Shown: positions 29,856 through 39,858, numbered from the stretch's first letter. The stretch is 64,000 bases of DNA from Planctomycetaceae bacterium (GCA_016793115.1 JAEUIN010000197.1:1-64000); one strand, 5' to 3'. Numbers and translations: made by a program. The notes: generated by a model from the sequence alone, not told the origin.

Positions 29856-30431
29856 CTAGCGAACGAGTTCCTTGCGACCGCCGATCAGCGTACGGAGGCG
29901 CTCCGCGAGCAGAGCGGCGTCGAAGGGCTTCTTGAACGTTTCGTTAATCGTCGACCGATCGATACCCGCCGTGTTGCCGTCGTCGGGCAGCAGGGCGATC
30001 AGGATCGTCTCCGAGTACTCCGTGTTGCGACGGAGATTTTGGCAGATTTGCAGCGCTTCGGTGCGGCCGATCGAGAAGTCGACCACGATCGAATCCGGGT
30101 GGAAGCTCTCGGCTTGAATGCCGGCTTCAAATCCGCTGGCGGCAACCGACAGCTTGAACGAACGCTCCGCCGGCAGCTCGCGTTTCAGATTCTCGATGAG
30201 GATCTGATCTTGACTGACGATGAGCACCTTGGCCATCGCTTCGTCTTCCAAGTCGCCAAGGGGCATGCCATGCTCCTTGAGGAACTTGATCAGATACTCA
30301 CGAGGAATCCGTCGATCCTGCGAGCCCGGGATGCGGTATCCCTTAAGCCGGCCGGAATCGAACCACTTGCTGACGGTGCGGGGCGCCACTTTACAGATCT
30401 TGGCGACCTGTCCCGTAGTGAAAACCTTCAT
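29856..30431 (-). CDS. HTH (MerR/excisionase-type) DNA-binding protein with C-terminal receiver-like domain
   Basis: A 191-residue protein, start ATG at 30431 with a GGGAGAG ribosome-binding site 5 bp upstream. Residues 1-55 are a winged-helix/excisionase DNA-binding fold: TTGQVAKICKVAPRTVSKWFDSGRLKGYRIP, RRIPREYLIKFLKEHG. Residues about 70-190 form a receiver domain: IVSQDQ where the acidic pocket would be, IVVDFSIGR with the phosphoacceptor Asp, and FKKPFD with the conserved Lys. The acidic pair is degenerate, so phosphorylation is doubtful. The order (DNA-binding first, receiver last) is the reverse of ordinary response regulators. It is monocistronic with its own terminator and a long upstream region. 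Target genes unknown. Confidence 0.75.
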   Translation of the reverse strand: MKVFTTGQVAKICKVAPRTVSKWFDSGRLKGYRIPGSQDRRIPREYLIKFLKEHGMPLGDLEDEAMAKVLIVSQDQILIENLKRELPAERSFKLSVAASGFEAGIQAESFHPDSIVVDFSIGRTEALQICQNLRRNTEYSETILIALLPDDGNTAGIDRSTINETFKKPFDAALLAERLRTLIGGRKELVR

Positions 30432-31444
30432 CGCACGCTCTCCCATTGTCTATACGCTATTGGTTTAGGAGCAGCTGTCGCGCTTGCGTCGGTTGCGACA
30501 ACTGCGGTCTCTTGCTTGCGGTCGGCGGTCGGGGCGATCCCTCGTCGTCAAAGCGTGGGTGGCGCTTCACGAAACCGCAAACAACTGGGTTGAGACCCTT
30601 TCAGTCGGTGTGGGGCTGGGTTCGGCTAGGACAAGTTCCCTCTGATCCGTGCCTTTGGGTTCAGTCGGCGAACGGGTCGACCGGAAACCAGTGAAATCCC
30701 TTAGGACCGTTTAGGTTTACTAAGGTCCCGAACTTCCGGAATTTCACTCGCAACCGGTCAGTCAACTTTGCCCGGCGAGGCAAGGTCAGCGAGGGACATA
30801 GCCGTAGAGTTGCCTTACTGACGGCGCGCGGGTGCGCTAGTCAGCAATGCAAGCAACAAGCAAGTAATCTGCTTGGTCGGCGGCAGGTTCCCCCCTGCAG
30901 CATGCGGCGAAGTCGTCTCTCGCGAGGCGGGCTCCGACACAATGCCTTCCGATAGTTACTTTCGATTCGCCGGGGGTTGCGACTTTAGAAACATTTGACG
31001 TCTGTGAGGAACGACGCAGTCGGCCACATGGTGACGAGCAATTCCGCCGCAGAAATTACCGCACTTGCGACGATTGAACCCGTCGCAAACATTTTTGCGG
31101 AGCCGACAGTCGTGACGGCGAAAGCGATCGCTTCGCGTCGTGACGACGGGCTAATGACTTCGCTCTTTAGCGATTATATGGGCCGAAGCAAATTTTGACG
31201 CGTCCGCGCGAGATCATGCGACGCGCACGTCGCGGCCTTCGGCCGCGACCGTCACCGCAAGGCGCCCGCAGTCGCCGTTGTGGCGGATAAGCCGTCGAAC
31301 GGGTCGCCGAAATGGCGCGCGGTCCAGTCTCCTTCCTATTCGGCAGTCGTCGTCGACGACGACGATGGGCGCGCGAGGCGCAGGAGTTCGTCGATCGATC
31401 CCTGAGCGATTTCAATCGCTCACCCTCGCGGATCGTTGAACGGG
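30432..31444. other. 1-kb region without a convincing gene
   Basis: Between the start of the HTH-receiver gene and the end of smc, on no shown coding frame with planctomycete codon use. Seen in it: a palindrome-like hairpin 30691-30747 (GTGAAAT/ATTTCAC ends with GGACC/GGTCC inside), a GTCGCGGCC-TTC-GGCCGCGAC hairpin at 31229-31249, and an 18-bp perfect palindrome GTCGTCGTCGACGACGAC at 31346-31363. A 67-codon frame at 30995-31198 has no family. It must hold the HTH-receiver promoter; it could hold a non-coding RNA, but I recognise no tRNA, tmRNA or RNase P RNA. Confidence 0.5.
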
Positions 31445-34400
31445 CTACGCCGCGTCGGTGTCGGCTTTGTCGCCTTCGGCGTCGACGTCGCGGCGCGTGA
31501 TGATATGCCCGTCGTCGGTGACGTCTTCAAACCGCACGGCCACGCGCTTCGAGATGCCCGATTCTTGCATCGTCACGCCGTAGAGCGTCGATGCGCAGGT
31601 CATCGTTTTCTTCGAGTGGGTGACGATGATGAACTGCGTCCAGGTGAGGAACTCGTGCAACACACCGACGAATCGGCCGATATTGGCTTCGTCGAGGGCG
31701 GCGTCGACTTCGTCGAGCACGCAAAACGGGCTGGGCCGATATTGAAACACCGCTAGAAGCAGCGCGACGCAGGTCAGCGTTTTCTCGCCGCCGCTCAAAA
31801 GCGAAATATTGCGAGTTTCTTTGCCCGGCGGACGAGCCGTGATTTCGATGCCCGCGTCGAGAATGTCGACGCCCTCTTCCAGCAGCACGTCGCCTTGTCC
31901 GCCGCCGAACAGCTTGCGGAAGAGGATCTGAAAGTTGGCCCGCACCGTTTCGAGAGTCTCTTGGAACAAGCGACGGCTGTCCGCGTCGATTCGCGCGATG
32001 ATTTGTTCCAGCGATTTCTTGGCGTCGGTTAGATCGTTGAATTGCGTCGAGAGCGTCGTGTATCGAGTTTCGAGTTCGTCGATTTCTTCGAGCGCTTCGA
32101 GGTTGACGTTGCCGATGTTATTGATTTTGCGACGGAGATCGGCGATCTGCTGCTCCGTCTCCTCGCGTTGTTGCCGCTCCCCTTCGTCGGCGGGCGGCGC
32201 TTCGAGCGCCGCCAACTCGATGCCGTAATCGTCGCGAATTCGATCGGCCAAATTCGTGCGCTCGATGCGGGTCGTCTCGACTGAAAGTTCGAGCGTGTGC
32301 AGTTCTTCCTGCAGCGTTCGCATTCGATTGCGCTCCGCTTGAGCGGAGCCGGCCAATCCGCTGCGTTCGACGCGGAGCGACTCCTGCCGCGCGACCAACG
32401 CGGCGGCGTCGCGAGCGAGCGACTCCTTCCGCAGGTACGCGTACGCGGCCGATTGCTCCGCCGCGAGAATATTGAACTCGGAAATGCGCTTGCGAGCGAG
32501 GCTCTCGGCGAGTTGCTTGCGCGAGTCGGCGATCGCGCGAGCCCGTTCGACCTGATCCTGTTCCTGGCGAATCTTTTGGGCGCGAAGATTGTTCAGCCGC
32601 TCCTCGCTCTTGGCCAAGTCGACGCGAGCGGCGGTCAATTGTTCCTCGAGTTCCAGTCGACCCGCGGCCGTCTGTTCTCGGCGCGCTTCCAACTCGGCGA
32701 CTTCTCGCTCGGCCGCGTCGGCGTCGACCTGCGCGGCATGACGGCGGGTTTCGGCCTCATTGCGGCGGCGTTCGACCTCGGCCGTCTCCGCGGCGGCCGA
32801 GTCGACTTCTCGCTGCATCGCTTCGAGTTGACTGCGAAGTTGCTCGTGTTGCTGTTCCAGGCCTTTGCCGCGGCTCCGCTCGTCGAGCGCCTCCTGTAGG
32901 CGAGCCCGTTCGGCCGTCTCAAGCAAGCGCAACTCGGTGGCGCGCTGCTCGACTCGCCGCTCGGCGACTTTCACCTGTCCCGCCGCGGCCGTGATGTCTT
33001 CGTCGACTTGCAGGATCTGCTCGCGCAGCGCCTGCAACTCGCTGCGCCTCGATACGAGTCCGACGCCGGCGGCACGACGCCCGACGAGCATTTCGCCGTC
33101 GTAAGTTACCAGGTCGCCCGAGCGGGTCACGAAATCCAATTGCGGGAATTCTCGACGCAATTCGAAAGCCCGCGCGAGAGTGTCGACGAGCCAGGTCGTG
33201 CCGAGCAGCGTGCGGACGATGCCGCGGAATTCGTAGTCGCAATCCACCAAGAGGTCTAAACGGCCGACGACGCCCGGCTTGCCGGCCGGCGACGTGTCGC
33301 CCGTTTCGCGCTCGGCGGCCGGGAGCCCGTCGAGAAACAGAAACCCGACGCGACCTTGCAGTTGAGTGGTTGCGTAGTCGGCGATTTCGGCCGGGTCGGA
33401 ACTCTTCGGAGCGACGATGAACTGAGCCCGATCGCCGAGCGCGGCGTCGACGGCCGGGGCGATGTCGAAGGGCGAGCGAATCAAGTCGGCCGCGAGGCCT
33501 GCCGATTCTTGCAGCAGCCCGGCTTCGTTCTTCGCGCGCAAGCCGAGAATCTGCTTCACGCCGACCTGTAAGCCGTCTTGGCGGCGTTCCAGGTCTTCCA
33601 GCAGGTGCGACCGCTCAGCGAGCGCGGCTTGGCGCCGGCGCAATTCGTTGACATGTTCGACCGCACCGGTGGATGCGTCTTGCAGCGTCGCGATTTCTTC
33701 GCGAGCGCCCTGGCAAGCCGCAGTCGCTTCGGCCAGGCGGGCTTCGATGGCCGCCAACAGCGCTCGATGTTCGGCCGTTTCCTCGGCGAGCGATTGTTCG
33801 CGGCCGGCCAATTCCGCCAGCCGCTTTTCGCGACGCGTGCGCTCGTCGACTTGGGCGGCAAGACGGGCGTCGAGCGTGGCCGCTTCGCTTTCGGCCGATG
33901 CGCCGAGTTGCAAAAGTTCGCGGATGCGGCGGCGACGGAAATCGAGCTGGGTTTCGAGTTCGCGGCGTTCCGCTTCGAGCGACGTCCGCCGATTCTCCAA
34001 CGCGGCTCGCCCTTCGACGAGTTCCAAATGCCGCGTGTGCGCCGCATCGGCGGCGGCCGAAAGCTCGACGAAAGCGATTCGCTCGTCGCCCGCTTTGCTC
34101 GTCAGGTCGACGAAATGCCGCCGCTGCCGCGCGGCTTCCTCCTCCAATTCGCGGACGCGCTGCCGCTCGTGATGAATCTGCGATTCGTCGGCGGAGATTC
34201 GTTGGCGGCTTTCCGAGACGGCCGCTTCGGCGCGGCGCAGTTCCGCGACGACGTCGCCGAGTTTGACGTCGATCTCCAGCAGCCGAGCTTCGGCCGCGTC
34301 GAGCGCCAGCGCGAGTTCTTCGCGACGCGAAGAGCGTTCGGCCAACGCCGTTTCTTGTTCGACGAGCTTCTCCGACAACTTTCGCCAGTCGACCTGCGCG

Positions 34401-35083
34401 GTCTGCGTGCGCAATTGCTGCAACCGTTCGACATATTCTTGATAACGTCGCGCTTTGGTCGCCTGATTGCGGACGCTTTTCAACCGGTTTTCGACTTCCT
34501 CGACGATGTCGTGGAGCCGGAGCATGTTTTGATCGACGCGCTCCAAGCGACGTAGCGACTCAAGCTTGCGGGCCTTGAAGCGACTGATGCCCGCAGCTTC
34601 TTCGAACACGGCGCGGCGTTCTTTCGGCGACGATTGGAGCATGGCGTCGACCTTGCCTTGCTCGATGACGCTGTAAGCGTCGGTCGCCGCGCCGGTGCCG
34701 GAGAATAGGTCGCGAATGTCGCGCAACCGACAGGGCTGCTTGTTGATCAGGTATTCGCTGTCGCCGTTACGATAAACGCGCCGCGTGATCGCAACTTCCG
34801 GACCTTCGACCGGAAGCTTTTCGGACGAGTTGTCGAAGGAGAGCGTAACTTCCGCCGCGCCCATCGGGCTGCGGGTCGCCGAGCCGTTGAAGATGACGTC
34901 GGCCATCTCCTTGCCGCGAAGACTTTTAACGCTTTGTTCGCCCAGCACCCATTTGATGGCATCGACGACGTTCGACTTGCCGGAGCCGTTGGGGCCGACG
35001 ACGCAGGTGATGCCTTTCGAAAACTCGAACCGCGTGCGATCGGCGAAGCTTTTGAAGCCTGCGAGTTCGAGAACTTTAAGCAT
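31445..35083 (-). CDS. smc: Chromosome segregation protein SMC
   Basis: A 1212-residue SMC protein of full family length. N-terminal ATPase lobe with [22 protein letters not shown] (Walker A, residues about 31-42), [24 protein letters not shown], then a long coiled coil (about 170-500), a hinge near 510-680 containing the typical GRVGFLFLD and YDGEMLVGR segments, a second coiled coil, and the C-terminal lobe with the ABC signature [19 protein letters not shown] and Walker [19 protein letters not shown] with ScpA/ScpB condenses and segregates chromosomes. Neither ScpA nor ScpB is in the window. ATG at 35083. It follows a 170-bp gap to the FlgI-like gene and may be transcribed alone. Confidence 0.96.
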   Translation of the reverse strand: MLKVLELAGFKSFADRTRFEFSKGITCVVGPNGSGKSNVVDAIKWVLGEQSVKSLRGKEMADVIFNGSATRSPMGAAEVTLSFDNSSEKLPVEGPEVAITRRVYRNGDSEYLINKQPCRLRDIRDLFSGTGAATDAYSVIEQGKVDAMLQSSPKERRAVFEEAAGISRFKARKLESLRRLERVDQNMLRLHDIVEEVENRLKSVRNQATKARRYQEYVERLQQLRTQTAQVDWRKLSEKLVEQETALAERSSRREELALALDAAEARLLEIDVKLGDVVAELRRAEAAVSESRQRISADESQIHHERQRVRELEEEAARQRRHFVDLTSKAGDERIAFVELSAAADAAHTRHLELVEGRAALENRRTSLEAERRELETQLDFRRRRIRELLQLGASAESEAATLDARLAAQVDERTRREKRLAELAGREQSLAEETAEHRALLAAIEARLAEATAACQGAREEIATLQDASTGAVEHVNELRRRQAALAERSHLLEDLERRQDGLQVGVKQILGLRAKNEAGLLQESAGLAADLIRSPFDIAPAVDAALGDRAQFIVAPKSSDPAEIADYATTQLQGRVGFLFLDGLPAAERETGDTSPAGKPGVVGRLDLLVDCDYEFRGIVRTLLGTTWLVDTLARAFELRREFPQLDFVTRSGDLVTYDGEMLVGRRAAGVGLVSRRSELQALREQILQVDEDITAAAGQVKVAERRVEQRATELRLLETAERARLQEALDERSRGKGLEQQHEQLRSQLEAMQREVDSAAAETAEVERRRNEAETRRHAAQVDADAAEREVAELEARREQTAAGRLELEEQLTAARVDLAKSEERLNNLRAQKIRQEQDQVERARAIADSRKQLAESLARKRISEFNILAAEQSAAYAYLRKESLARDAAALVARQESLRVERSGLAGSAQAERNRMRTLQEELHTLELSVETTRIERTNLADRIRDDYGIELAALEAPPADEGERQQREETEQQIADLRRKINNIGNVNLEALEEIDELETRYTTLSTQFNDLTDAKKSLEQIIARIDADSRRLFQETLETVRANFQILFRKLFGGGQGDVLLEEGVDILDAGIEITARPPGKETRNISLLSGGEKTLTCVALLLAVFQYRPSPFCVLDEVDAALDEANIGRFVGVLHEFLTWTQFIIVTHSKKTMTCASTLYGVTMQESGISKRVAVRFEDVTDDGHIITRRDVDAEGDKADTDAA

Positions 35084-35150
35084 GCGGAAATGGCCGGCCG
35101 ACGAAGCCGGCGGACGCGACGTAAGTCGTGGTGATCAAATCGGGATTTGT

Positions 35151-35211
35151 AGGAACGGCGTTCGCGGCGCTCCATGCCCGGGCATGGATTTCGGAACGCC
35201 GCGGAGTTCCC
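35151..35211. repeat. Intergenic palindromic repeat (GGAACGCC-type)
   Basis: A GC-rich cruciform between smc and the FlgI-like gene. Inner arms TCCATGCCC/GGGCATGGA make a perfect 18-bp palindrome at 35171-35188; outer arms CGGCGTTC (35157-35164) and GAACGCCG (35194-35201) pair. The right part, GGAACGCCGCGGAG then TTCCC, shares its core with a second site at 45466-45487, so it is probably a dispersed family. Confidence 0.6.
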
Positions 35212-35257
35212 CTGCAGGAGACGCCGGCCGGCAAGCCGACGGCGGCACCTGAAATTC

Positions 35258-37090
35258 TTATCCCTTCCCCGTCATTTTACCACGAATCCGGTTCCAGAGG
35301 CTCGGCTTCTCGGCCTTGGAGTCGTCATTTTCGTCGGTTTCCGAGTCTTCGGAATCGTTAGAGTCGACCTCGACGCGTGACTCATCGTTCGTCAGACCTT
35401 CGCCGGCCAGCGACGGATCGAGAGCTTCTTCGTCGGCAACTCCGTCGGCGGACGGATCGGCCGCCTCGTCGGCGTCGAGCGGCTTCGAGTCGCGTTCGTA
35501 CTCCCGGCCGGCTTGCGGAATGGCTTCGATTTCCAAGCGGCCCGGCAAGGCCTTCGCCGACTTGGCCTGCTGCAAGCATTGGACTACGTCAGGGTAGGTG
35601 CCGCCCATGTCGGCCACGGCCCGAACGACTTCGTCGATGCTCGTCGAGACGATGCGTTTTTGGTCGGGCTCGCCCGGAGCATAGCGGCTGACGGCGATAT
35701 GCTCGGAGTCGGTCGAATTGATCATGATGCGCGGCCCGGCCTCGAGGGAGACCGGCGGAATGAACTTCTGATCTTCGCCGAACAGCACCACTTCCGGCCG
35801 GCCGTTGCGGGTGAAGTGAATCATCGGCGGCCCGCCGCTCTTCAAAAGATGGTAGTGGAACTGGTCGGTGATGCGCTCATCGCGCACCAGCGGATCGTTC
35901 TTGTTCATCCACCACAGAGCGCGGAACGCGCCGTAGCGGGTTTCGGCGCTTTGCACCGCCAAGAGCTCGCGCAGCGCTTCGAAGGCTTCGAAGTCGTCCA
36001 TCGCGCCGAGCGCGGCCAAGGCGAAAGCGCGGAACGCCGGTTCGTTGCGGGCGATCTCGCCGAGCGGCGCGGCGGCTTCCTTGTCGTCGAGATAGGCGAG
36101 CGCTTCGGCGGAGTAGAAGCGTACCTCGACGTCGCCGGACGACATGCCTTTCTTCAAGACCGGCACGGCTTCCTTGCCGATGGCTTCGAGCTTCAGAGCG
36201 GCCGAGGCGGAGGTGATCGGGTCGAGCAAGTTGCGCTCCAGCACTTGGAGCCGCGCGAGTTGTTCCGACGGAGTTTCTTTGATCGGCACCGCACGGACGA
36301 CGCGCATAAAGCGTTCGATGTTGTCCTTGTAGCGGGGGTGAACTTTGAGTTCGACGAACTGGTCGGTCTTCGGATTCGCGACGCCGACTTTGATCCCTTT
36401 GTCGAAGGTGTGAAATCGCTTGTTGACGGCCATGCCGACGAGCGCGCTGATGCCGATGTTGCGATGCGCCGGCTTGAGCGCGAGACCGAGCGGACGCGAA
36501 ATCTGCGAAACCGCGCCGCCGAGCACGCGACCGCGGCTTAGGAGCACTTTATTGTTCTTCGCGTCGACGGTCGGATCGACGAGGATCGGGCCTTGCGCCA
36601 TGCCGGCCTGTGCGCCCGTCTTCAACTCGCCGCCGATGGCGGCCATTTGAGTGAGCCGCGTTTCCATAAGCCAGCCGCCGCGAAGACCGGTGTTCTCGCT
36701 GCGCGTGGGGACGCGAACTTCGAGATCGAAGCGATCTCCCTTCTGAATGCCCGGGCGCAGGTAACCACGCACGAGTACGAGATCGGTCGTGGGGGAGGCG
36801 AGCACTTGGTTCGGGTTTTGTACGCCGCGCTGCTGCATTTCCGACAACAATTTCGAACGCTCGGGCGAGACCGGCGGATCGCTCCCCGTGCCCGGCAGGC
36901 CTGTAACTAAACCGATGGCTTCGATGCGGATGGGAAACATGCCGAACGGCACGGCCACGTCGCCGATGAGCTTACGCTGTTCGGCCTGCACAATCGTCGG
37001 CTCTTCCGGGCTTTGCGAGCGCATGGAGAGCCCACTGCAGCCGATGGAGAGAGCCAGGAGCAAACAGGCGATCAGCGTGAGATGCTTCAT
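35258..37090 (-). CDS. Lipoprotein with FlgI (P-ring)-like domain and HEAT repeats
   Basis: A 610-residue exported lipoprotein: signal peptide with lipobox LSIGC, Cys18. Residues about 45-230 resemble flagellar P-ring protein FlgI: AIGLVTGLPGTGSD, RGVQNPNQVLASPTTDLVLVRGYL (shortened to motif parts), GDRFDLEVRVP with LRGGWL, and a repeated VLGG..S segment. Residues about 285-405 contain HEAT-like helical repeats (EALAYLDDKEAAAPLGEIA and ALAALGAMDDFEAFEALREL). The C-terminal 100 residues are acidic and disordered. FlgI normally forms the periplasmic ring of the flagellum; the lipid anchor and HEAT insertion are not part of the standard protein. It could be a planctomycete P-ring variant or an unrelated envelope ring. 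No other flagellar gene is next to it. Confidence 0.7.
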   Translation of the reverse strand: MKHLTLIACLLLALSIGCSGLSMRSQSPEEPTIVQAEQRKLIGDVAVPFGMFPIRIEAIGLVTGLPGTGSDPPVSPERSKLLSEMQQRGVQNPNQVLASPTTDLVLVRGYLRPGIQKGDRFDLEVRVPTRSENTGLRGGWLMETRLTQMAAIGGELKTGAQAGMAQGPILVDPTVDAKNNKVLLSRGRVLGGAVSQISRPLGLALKPAHRNIGISALVGMAVNKRFHTFDKGIKVGVANPKTDQFVELKVHPRYKDNIERFMRVVRAVPIKETPSEQLARLQVLERNLLDPITSASAALKLEAIGKEAVPVLKKGMSSGDVEVRFYSAEALAYLDDKEAAAPLGEIARNEPAFRAFALAALGAMDDFEAFEALRELLAVQSAETRYGAFRALWWMNKNDPLVRDERITDQFHYHLLKSGGPPMIHFTRNGRPEVVLFGEDQKFIPPVSLEAGPRIMINSTDSEHIAVSRYAPGEPDQKRIVSTSIDEVVRAVADMGGTYPDVVQCLQQAKSAKALPGRLEIEAIPQAGREYERDSKPLDADEAADPSADGVADEEALDPSLAGEGLTNDESRVEVDSNDSEDSETDENDDSKAEKPSLWNRIRGKMTGKG

Positions 37091-37289
37091 AGCGGAGCTT
37101 CTTCGCTAGGGCACGCGCCGGGTGAGATCGCGTGCGCAGGGACATGCGGATGTGAACGCAGAAATGCGCCGGGGAGAGTAGAGAGGGGGGCGGCGCGGGT
37201 CAAGAGGAAGTGGGAGCAAGCGACGGCGGCGAAGAGGGACGGCAATCCAGCTGCTCTCTGCTCCCATCGCTCCGCCGTCGTCCCCGTCG

Positions 37290-37535
37290 TTACGGTGGGT
37301 CGTAGCCGCCGGGGTGCCAGGGGTGGCAACGGCAGATGCGGGCAATCCCTTTCGCGCCGCCGCGCAGGAGGCCGTATTTCTCAACGGCCCCGATAAAATA
37401 GCGACTACACGACGGTTCGAAACGACAGCGTTGCCCTAAAAGCGGACTTAACGTCCATTGATAGATGCGGACGACGCCGATGGCCAATTGCGCCGGCAAC
37501 GCTAGGACGAAATCGCCTAAAGGTCCGCCGGACAT
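37290..37535 (-). CDS. yidD: Membrane protein insertion efficiency factor YidD
   Basis: An 81-residue protein from ATG 37535. The YidD signature [37 protein letters not shown] and the [14 protein letters not shown] end are clear (cysteines for the CxFxPSCSxY motif). YidD assists YidC/OxaI insertion and is often in the rnpA-yidD-yidC neighbourhood. The frame stays open 28 codons further, overlapping rnpA, but those residues are arbitrary. It follows rnpA with a small overlap of start and stop on the minus strand. yidC is not in the window, so the neighbourhood is partly disrupted. Confidence 0.93.
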   Translation of the reverse strand: MSGGPLGDFVLALPAQLAIGVVRIYQWTLSPLLGQRCRFEPSCSRYFIGAVEKYGLLRGGAKGIARICRCHPWHPGGYDPP

Positions 37536-37539
37536 AACG

Positions 37540-37971
37540 CTAGCTCCGTTCTCCCGGTTTACGGCGGCGCTCGCAGCGACGGCGCAAATCGGCGACAAGT
37601 CTGGGCAGCGAGGCCGCAAGTTCTCCGAGCGTCGGCGGTTCTTGGCGGCGCGGGATCACGACAAGATCGAGCCCTGAAGACGATGCCGAGTCGGCGGACT
37701 CCGGTGCCACATGCAAGCGAAACACTTCGCGAATGAGCCGCTTCCAGCGATTGCGACAGACGGCGTTGCCGACTTTGCGACTGACGCTTAGCCCGAGCCG
37801 CATCTCAACGGATTCGTTGGGCCGGCCGTAGACGAGCAACAGGCCGTCGCTCACGCTGATCCGTAGCCGGTAGACGGCCTGAAACTCATGACCGGCGCGC
37901 AGCCGCAACGGCTTTCCGAAAGAGTGGTCGGCCAAGTCGTAAATCTCGGGACTGGAATCCTTGTCTACCAA
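37540..37971 (-). CDS. rnpA: Ribonuclease P protein component
   Basis: A 143-residue protein (somewhat longer than the usual 110-125). The [14 protein letters not shown] start of the fold and the RNR motif in [18 protein letters not shown] are diagnostic, with DLVVIPR before the final helix. It binds the RNase P RNA (not seen in this window) and helps process tRNA 5' ends. Start TTG at 37971 overlaps the dnaJ-like stop; an alternative start cannot be excluded because the first about 20 residues are not conserved. rpmH, the usual upstream neighbour, is absent; a DnaJ-family gene takes its place. It is followed by yidD. Confidence 0.92.
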   Translation of the reverse strand: MVDKDSSPEIYDLADHSFGKPLRLRAGHEFQAVYRLRISVSDGLLLVYGRPNESVEMRLGLSVSRKVGNAVCRNRWKRLIREVFRLHVAPESADSASSSGLDLVVIPRRQEPPTLGELAASLPRLVADLRRRCERRRKPGERS

Positions 37972-38930
37972 GTGAGATCGCGGCGCGGCTGGAGCTTGTG
38001 CTTCGCATCGATCTTGCGAATCACGTCCAACTCGTCTTCGGTGTATTTCGACGGCAGCACGATTTGCAATTCGGCGAACAAGTCGCCAGCCGGTTTGCCC
38101 GCGGGCGCGACGCCGTGACCCTTGATGCGCAGTTTCATGCCGCTCGAGGCTCCGGGCGGGACGCGCAACGAGACGGTCCCGGTCGGCGTCGGAACGTCGA
38201 CCTTGGCTCCTTCCGCGGCTTCGCCGAGCGTGATCGGGAGTTTGAGATGCAGGTTGTCGCCGCGACGATGGAAAAACGGGTGAGCTTCGACGCGCACGGT
38301 GACGTACAAGTCGCCCGCGCCGCCTCCCCCCGGTTCGCCTTTGCCGCGCAGGCGGATGCGTTTGCCGTCTTCGATGCCGACGGGAATCTTCACCGTGAGT
38401 TCTTCACTTTCGCCGTCGGACCGCATGAGCCGCAACGGCATTTCACCGCCGGTGATCGAAAGTTGAAACGGCACGCGAACTTCGCTTTCGACGTCGGCCC
38501 CTTTGCCGCGTGCGGCGCGCGATCGACGTCCGCCGCCTCCCATTCCGCCGCCGCCGCCGAATTGGCCGAACAGTTCCCCAAGGTCGATGCCGCCTGCGCC
38601 GCCGCCGCCGAACATTTCGGAGAAGTCGAACCCGCCTTGCCCGCCGCCGCCGGCGCGCGTCCATTGCGGTCCGCTGCCGCCGAAGGGATTGCCTCCCGCG
38701 GCGCCGGCTCGTTCGAAGTCGGCCCCGAAGCGATCGTACATTTGCCGCTTCTTCTCGTCGTTCAGCACGTCGTAGGCCTGCTGAACTTCCTTGAATTTTT
38801 GCTTCGCAGCGTTGTCGTCGGGATGGAGATCGGGATGGAATTTGCGCGCGAGTTTGCGATAGGCCTTCTGAATGTCGGTCTGGGCCGCTCCCCGTTCGAC
38901 GCCCAGCACCTTGTAGTAGTCTTCAGCCAT
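37965..38930 (-). CDS. DnaJ/CbpA-type co-chaperone
   Basis: A 321-residue J-domain protein: DYYKVLGVERGAAQTDIQ then KLARKFHPDLHPDD with the HPD motif near residue 34, ending ..VLNDEKKRQMYDRFG. A Gly-rich linker (GGGGQGGFDFSEMFGGGG type) separates it from two C-terminal substrate-binding beta domains (from EVRVPFQLSITGGEMP onward, with IPVGIEDGKRIRLRGKGEPG). It lacks the zinc-finger cysteines, so it is of CbpA type rather than classical DnaJ. It stimulates DnaK ATPase. First gene of a minus-strand cluster with rnpA and yidD; the rnpA start overlaps its stop. Confidence 0.9.
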   Translation of the reverse strand: MAEDYYKVLGVERGAAQTDIQKAYRKLARKFHPDLHPDDNAAKQKFKEVQQAYDVLNDEKKRQMYDRFGADFERAGAAGGNPFGGSGPQWTRAGGGGQGGFDFSEMFGGGGAGGIDLGELFGQFGGGGGMGGGGRRSRAARGKGADVESEVRVPFQLSITGGEMPLRLMRSDGESEELTVKIPVGIEDGKRIRLRGKGEPGGGGAGDLYVTVRVEAHPFFHRRGDNLHLKLPITLGEAAEGAKVDVPTPTGTVSLRVPPGASSGMKLRIKGHGVAPAGKPAGDLFAELQIVLPSKYTEDELDVIRKIDAKHKLQPRRDLTW

Positions 38931-39210
38931 GAATCGGTTTTCGGTGTGTCCTGCCGGCGGTGCTTGCGGAATTGCACCCTATTCTACGACCGTTCGGCGG
39001 CGTTGTTCAAGCGGCACGTCAGGTTCTTAGGCGGTCGGGCATCTCGTCGGCGATGCGGCTCACTTGAGTCGGTCCGTCGAATTCGCTATACCCACCGCCC
39101 CTTCCGCTCGATTCACGTCCGACTCACTTCTCGAACTCCCGCCGTCCGCCGAATCGCGCTCGTAGCGGAGCGACGACGCCGCCGGGGCTTTCACCGTTGA
39201 GGTCGCATTT

Positions 39211-39858
39211 ATGATGCTGCGCGTCGTCGCTTTGGCGTCGTTGTCACTCGGCATGGGCTGCGCCACGATCAAGCAATCCGATACGGCCCGCACCGGCGTG
39301 GAACAGTTGCTCGTGTCGAGCGCGATCGATCGCTCGCTCGACCGCGTCGATTTCCGGCCGATTTCGGGAGCGGCGGTGTTCGTCGAACAAAAGTATCTCG
39401 ACTGCGTCGACAAAAACTACGTCGTCGTCGCGCTCAACCAGCGCTTGCTGAAAAACGGCTGCACGCTCGTCGACAAACAGGAAGACGCGCAGGTCGTATT
39501 GCAAGTCGGCAGCGGCGGCGTCGGCACGGATCGACAGGAAATGTTCGTCGGCGTGCCGGAGATCTCATTGCCGGTGCCCGTGCCGGTCAACATCCCGAAG
39601 ATTTCGCTCTATAGCCGCACCCGCTCCAACGGCACGGCGAAGCTGACCTTGGTGGCCTACGATGCGAAGTCGAAGCAGCCGGTACTGAACAACGGTGCGA
39701 TGCTCGCCCGCAGCGACCACAAAGCGTGGAACATCTTGGGCTCCGGGCACGTGGTGAGCGGCAGCGTGCCGTTGGAGTTGGAGCGCGCGACCGGCGAATC
39801 CGAATCGGTCGTCGCCGTGCCGACGCTGACCGCCGGGAAGCCGGCGACAGTACGCTAA
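39211..39858 (+). CDS. Hypothetical lipoprotein
   Basis: A 215-residue exported protein with a lipobox LSLGMGC (Cys17). The start of the mature protein, TIKQSDTARTGVEQLLVSSAIDRSLDRV, and the segment FVEQKYLDCVDKNYVVVAL recall a planctomycete lipoprotein family I think is DUF6655, but I cannot confirm that number. The remainder is beta-rich with TLVAYDAKSKQPV. The two Met codons at the start leave the exact first residue open. Convergent with nrdR; 280 bp of upstream sequence separates it from the divergent dnaJ-like gene. No function can be assigned. Confidence 0.65.
   Translation: MMLRVVALASLSLGMGCATIKQSDTARTGVEQLLVSSAIDRSLDRVDFRPISGAAVFVEQKYLDCVDKNYVVVALNQRLLKNGCTLVDKQEDAQVVLQVGSGGVGTDRQEMFVGVPEISLPVPVPVNIPKISLYSRTRSNGTAKLTLVAYDAKSKQPVLNNGAMLARSDHKAWNILGSGHVVSGSVPLELERATGESESVVAVPTLTAGKPATVR

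Noticed and set aside
30601..30960. tRNA, tmRNA or RNase P RNA in the 1-kb gap
   Set aside because: No T-arm GGTTCGA type sequence, no GAGGAAAGTCC core and no tRNA-like ends on either strand by eye. A covariance scan would be decisive.
30995..31198. 67-codon open frame in the 1-kb gap
   Set aside because: No ribosome-binding site, TTG start, no recognisable family and codon use unlike neighbours.
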